Shown piece by piece: positions 62,145 to 64,000 of a stretch of 64,000 nt of DNA. The notes under the pieces were generated by a model. That model was not told the origin of the DNA, ran no database searches, and saw only the letters and a program-made list of their open reading frames with translations. The stretch's first letter is position 1. Every line of letters starts with the position of its first letter. Position numbers and translations under genes: made by a program. Location of the stretch: positions 12,834,001 to 12,898,000 of the forward strand of contig NC_071332.1 of the NCBI RefSeq assembly GCF_010183535.1, in the 5' to 3' direction. Origin of the DNA: Caenorhabditis remanei. Lineage: Eukaryota > Nematoda > Chromadorea > Rhabditida > Rhabditidae.

Positions 62145-62711
62145 ATTTCTCACAGATGAGGGAACACTGAATTCAAAAAGGTAAAGCAGCAGACTTTGCC
62201 TCTGTTTTTTCTAGAATCCTGATTTTCATTTCCTTGTTGACGTTTCTCAGAATAACACGACATTCTCGGAAATATTCTAATGATGTGTTTTTGTGTCATC
62301 TGAAATATTCTGTATGAAAACGCTGTCTGATATTTGAATCATCACCAAACTGAGTACTTGAAATAGGCAGAAAACAATACGTCAGTAAAATTTGTCAATT
62401 CTTGCTGTTTACTTTATTACCAATATATCAATTATTATATAAGAAAACCGGAATTTGGAAATTTTTAATTTTGATTAACAAAATACGAAAAACTTAAAAA
62501 TTCCTGTGATTGCTCACAGGAAAACTTCTTTTTTGCAAAAAATTGCATTATACCTGAAAATTCAACGTTTTTAGACAGAAAAAGTTGCAATCAGACCAAA
62601 TGTAGATAGTTCTGTTGGGGAGTTCCAGTAAAATAGCAACTATGCGTTGTTTCCAGTTTTAACTAAGATAAAGCTTACGCTTTCTGAAACTTGACACCAT
62701 TGATAAAATAA
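62145..62711. other. spacer between Srh promoter and palindrome
   Basis: 567 bp upstream of the Srh start. No coding exon was recognised. A short hairpin-like pair (CCTGTGATTGCTCACAGG at 62502-62519) is present. Confidence 0.55.
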
Positions 62712-63947
62712 ATACGTGAACTTTATTAGAAAATCAGAAACACAGAATAGGCAATATCGCCAACTCTGTGAAAAAAATTAATTGAAGGAAAAATATAAAA
62801 ACACGTGAACTAAACAGGGAGAAAAAGGCTTCCCAGAATCGGCAAGCTTGCCGATACTGTTATTAAAGAAAGATTCCAAAACATTTAGAAACGTGAACTC
62901 GGTGTCAGTAGAGAGAGTACTTCGTGGATAGAATAATCGGTCCTCGAAATCGTGAAAACTGTCGATAAATTATAGTAAATGCCGAATAAACAAATGAAAT
63001 GGGTGTCCTTCAAGTCTCGTTGTCTGAAATAATGAGGATTTATAGAAAACTCTGGTTTCTATTACTAACCTTTGTAAAGTGTTATTCCAATTGTATCAAA
63101 ATGATTATAGTGATAAACCAACACTTATATTTATTGATTAAAAAACAGATAAGAACACTGATAGCTTGGGTCCTGCAATATGAACTTGTATTATGTATAT
63201 ATCTCACCTGTCCGAGAGAAGAACGCTTTTTGAATAGTTTTCCATTGAGATAAACCAAAAATAAAGAACATTGCTACCGCTGAATGAGAAATGAATTTTC
63301 TTCGCATTCAAGTGAGCATCAGGGAATGAAATCGCTGGAAAAATATCAACGTGCCCTAGATTTAAAAAAAAACACAGTTTTAGAGCAATGTTCTTTATTT
63401 TTGGTTTATCTCAATGGAAAACTATTCAAAAAGCGTTCTTCTCTCGGACAGGTGAGATATATACATAATACAAGTTCATATTGCAGGACCCAAGCTATCA
63501 GTGTTCTTATCTGTTTTTTAATCAATAAATATAAGTGTTGGTTTATCACTAAAATCATTTTGATACAATTGGAATAACACTTTACAAAGGTTAGTAATAG
63601 AAACCAGAGTTTTCTATAAATCCTCATTATTTCAGACAACGAGACTTGAAGGACACCCATTTCATTTGTTTATTCGGCATTTACTATAATTTATCGACAG
63701 TTTTCACGATTTCGAGGACCGATTATTCTATCCACGAAGTACTCTCTCTACTGACACCGAGTTCACGTTTCTAAATGTTTTGGAATCTTTCTTTAATAAC
63801 AGTATCGGCAAGCTTGCCGATTCTGGGAAGCCTTTTTCTCCCTGTTTAGTTCACGTGTTTTTATATTTTTCCTTCAATTAATTTTTTTCACAGAGTTGGC
63901 GATATTGCCTATTCTGTGTTTCTGATTTTCTAATAAAGTTCACGTAT
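62712..63947. mobile_element. 1.2-kb near-perfect palindrome (fold-back element)
   Basis: Left arm 62712-63275 and right arm 63384-63947 are reverse complements over 564 bp. One mismatch was seen in the parts compared (ATTATAGTG versus ATTTTAGTG). The loop is 108 bp. Outer ends begin TACGTGAAC. Past the ends, ATTGATA occurs in both flanks (separated from the left arm by ~9 bp), so the repeat may once have been longer. The two arms hold mirror reading frames, which are a consequence of the symmetry and not evidence of a gene. No target duplication was firmly identified. Palindromic transposon families are known in Caenorhabditis; I cannot name this one. Confidence 0.88.
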
Positions 63948-64000
63948 CAATAGAGTTGAGTGATTATAATGTTTGCCTCATTATGAATAGGAATTGAGTG

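Noticed and set aside
62999..63660. Two mirror-image 84-codon open frames in the palindrome
   Set aside because: They are the same sequence on opposite strands because the arms are inverted copies. There is no family match, no splice support and poor composition.

Overview
The window is nuclear DNA of a Caenorhabditis nematode, probably of the briggsae/remanei/elegans group. The evidence is short GT-AG introns with TTTTCAG acceptors, trans-splice-like acceptors just before start codons, AT-rich spacers, nematode-only families (Srh and Sra-type chemoreceptors, DUF316 proteins, DUF1057 hydrolases) and close counterparts of C. elegans chromosome V genes (mcm-7, hpo-18, figl-1, glrx-3, bir-1, lag-2, apx-1). 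No bacterial, organellar or viral genes were seen.

Region 1, 1 to about 25,200, is a mosaic of recent segmental duplications. One complete mcm-7 lies at its right end (22806-25198, minus). Leftward are a 5'-truncated mcm-7 (7544-9186), several mcm-7 splinters on both strands, two copies of a TMTC-type O-mannosyltransferase gene (one 5'-truncated, one full length with a one-base frameshift near its 3' end), three copies of an unrecognised four-exon gene for a small four-helix membrane protein (a fourth is cut by the left edge), and six copies of a ~300-bp repeat. Three hAT-like MITEs, each with an 8-bp target duplication, sit in the duplicated DNA. One is nested in another, and two can be checked against empty sites in paralogous copies.

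Region 2, 25,200 to 33,000, is compact and conserved: hpo-18 and figl-1 (probably one operon), glrx-3, bir-1 (minus) and a GAPDH gene. These serve respiration, recombination/AAA remodelling, iron-sulfur handling, chromosome segregation and glycolysis.

Region 3, 33,000 to 57,800, holds an Sra-type receptor and two Notch (LIN-12/GLP-1) ligand genes: lag-2 (plus, behind ~5 kb of non-coding DNA) and apx-1 (minus, with ~4.8 kb upstream). Three tandem DUF1057 alpha/beta hydrolases on the minus strand lie between them. The long flanks and an apx-1 intron carry clustered CACCTG E-boxes, and a ~200-bp inverted repeat brackets lag-2.

Region 4, 57,800 to 64,000, has two tail-to-tail DUF316 trypsin-like proteins that have lost catalytic residues, an Srh receptor (minus), and a near-perfect 1.2-kb palindrome with 564-bp arms.

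Exon coordinates were read by hand from splice motifs and reading-frame phase. Family names come from recognising motifs, not from searches.
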